A stretch of 64,000 nt of DNA from Congregibacter variabilis (lineage in GTDB: Bacteria; Pseudomonadota; Gammaproteobacteria; Pseudomonadales; Halieaceae), in contig NZ_CP136864.1 in assembly GCF_045689235.1 (NCBI RefSeq), positions 1,178,001 to 1,242,000 on the forward strand, written 5' to 3'. The notes beneath the pieces were generated by a model that was given only the letters and a program-made list of their open reading frames with translations, was not told the DNA's origin and made no database searches. The stretch's first letter is position 1. Each line of letters opens with the position of its first letter. Below are positions 63,508-64,000 of the stretch, piece after piece. Made by a program: the position numbers and the translations under genes.

Positions 63508-64000
63508 CTACTCCAACCATTCCAGGGTTCGAGCGCCTGCACCCAGCGGAGTGCCACGTTGCTCTATGCCCGTGTCGCCCATGCCGGGGCTCTGTGGGTT
63601 GTTGAGTACCTGGGGAAGAGTCAGTAATTGGCTAGCGCCCCATCCGTGCTGTGGCAGAGGCTGCAAAAGATCCTGTACATCCACTACCGATACAAAACTA
63701 TAAAAGGGCTGGATCGCGGCGCCACCGCCCAGGCTTTCCTCACGGTGCACGCGCTGTGCTGCACTTACTCGTCCATCAGCGTCAAAAGTCACAATAAGAT
63801 AATCGCCTTCGATTTCGGCACTACCCCAGTCGAAATTAAGAAAATCAGCCCCGGCCCAACCCAGGCTAAGGCCCAGCGCCGACCTGCGAACTTCCCAAGC
63901 TTCCCAGGCCATTAATAGCTGGTCTTCGCTGGTCGCAAAACGCAGAGGAGGCCCAAGCTCCGCCAGGACATTGGCCAAGGTTTTACCCTGAGCATCCTGC
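63508..64000 (-). CDS. SmpA/OmlA-like envelope protein, partial (5' end beyond the window)
   Basis: The frame is open to the right edge, so the gene starts outside. The visible 163 residues begin QDAQGKTLANVLAELGPPLRFATSE, reminiscent of the G-(K/R)-T-x-x-x-V-L-A-x-LG-x-P pattern of small beta-alpha lipoproteins such as SmpA/BamE-like proteins. YLIVTFDADGRVSAAQRVHRE and a tail rich in Gly/Pro follow. It may be an outer-membrane-associated lipoprotein, but the leader is not visible. It ends 62 bases before the acyl-CoA synthetase. Confidence 0.55.
   Translation of the reverse strand, partial: QDAQGKTLANVLAELGPPLRFATSEDQLLMAWEAWEVRRSALGLSLGWAGADFLNFDWGSAEIEGDYLIVTFDADGRVSAAQRVHREESLGGGAAIQPFYSFVSVVDVQDLLQPLPQHGWGASQLLTLPQVLNNPQSPGMGDTGIEQRGTPLGAGARTLEWLE

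Noticed and set aside
1..64000. Mobile elements, CRISPR arrays, tRNA or rRNA genes, defence islands
   Set aside because: No transposase, integrase, spaced repeat array, tRNA-like cloverleaf or known defence protein was seen. Gene order and style are uniform across the window.

Overview
The window looks like chromosomal DNA of a marine aerobic gammaproteobacterium, most likely from the OM60/NOR5 group (Halieaceae, Congregibacter-like). This placement is inferred from gene order and protein style, not from a search. The central block keeps the gammaproteobacterial order recX-recA ... mutS-fdxA-rpoS-nlpD-pcm-ispF-ispD-ftsB-eno-kdsA-pyrG-tilS-accA. The rest is typical of heterotrophic marine gammaproteobacteria: a TonB-dependent receptor, exported hydrolases, a Na+-pumping decarboxylase and lactate utilisation. 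Coding density is very high, no gene-free stretch exceeds about 215 bases, and I saw no tRNA, rRNA, insertion sequence, prophage or CRISPR array.

Layout. 1-3.9 kb (minus): start of a urea ABC transporter (urtA, and the first codons of urtB), a membrane-anchored parvulin-like protein and an exported arginase/agmatinase-family enzyme. 4.0-6.5 kb: dinB diverging from an MscS channel. 6.6-14.4 kb: exported proteins, namely a gamma-glutamyltranspeptidase-like hydrolase, a sulfatase, an amidohydrolase, a tiny secreted repeat protein and a TonB-dependent receptor. 14.6-24.1 kb (plus): pyruvate phosphate dikinase, a nitronate-monooxygenase-like flavoenzyme, a DUF2892/DUF393/flavin-reductase trio, and a DUF3014 protein with a giant MscS channel. 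24.1-30.8 kb (minus): a two-repeat M42-like peptidase, recX, recA with a LexA-like site, and an amidoligase/deacylase pair.

30.9-34.0 kb (plus): mutS and fdxA. 34.0-45.4 kb (minus): a long, tightly packed housekeeping block from accA to rpoS, with many start/stop overlaps. It contains a DUF368 (undecaprenyl-phosphate flippase family) gene between pcm and nlpD, and lacks truD and surE. 45.5-48.9 kb (minus): oadGAB, a sodium-translocating decarboxylase. 49.0-57.8 kb (plus): dusC, a POT peptide transporter, a saccharopine-dehydrogenase-like reductase, an unrecognised 669-residue membrane protein and lutABC. 57.8-64 kb: a SYLF protein, gap followed by a GAPDH paralogue whose catalytic cysteine is proline, folE, a DUF188 protein, an acyl-CoA synthetase and a partial lipoprotein-like gene.

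How the genes fit together. Several genes point to scavenging nitrogen and organic compounds outside the cytoplasm: the ureohydrolase with the urea transporter, exported peptidase-like, amidohydrolase and sulfatase enzymes, the POT transporter and the TonB receptor. Central carbon genes cluster around pyruvate and PEP: ppdK, oadGAB, eno, gap and lutABC. The most unusual items are the cysteine-less GAPDH paralogue, the M42-like peptidase with a decayed N-terminal copy, the exported ureohydrolase beside urtAB, the small repeat protein, and the GCS2-like ligase paired with an AstE/AspA-like deacylase. I found no defence island or evident new multi-gene system. These are candidate single-protein or gene-pair novelties.
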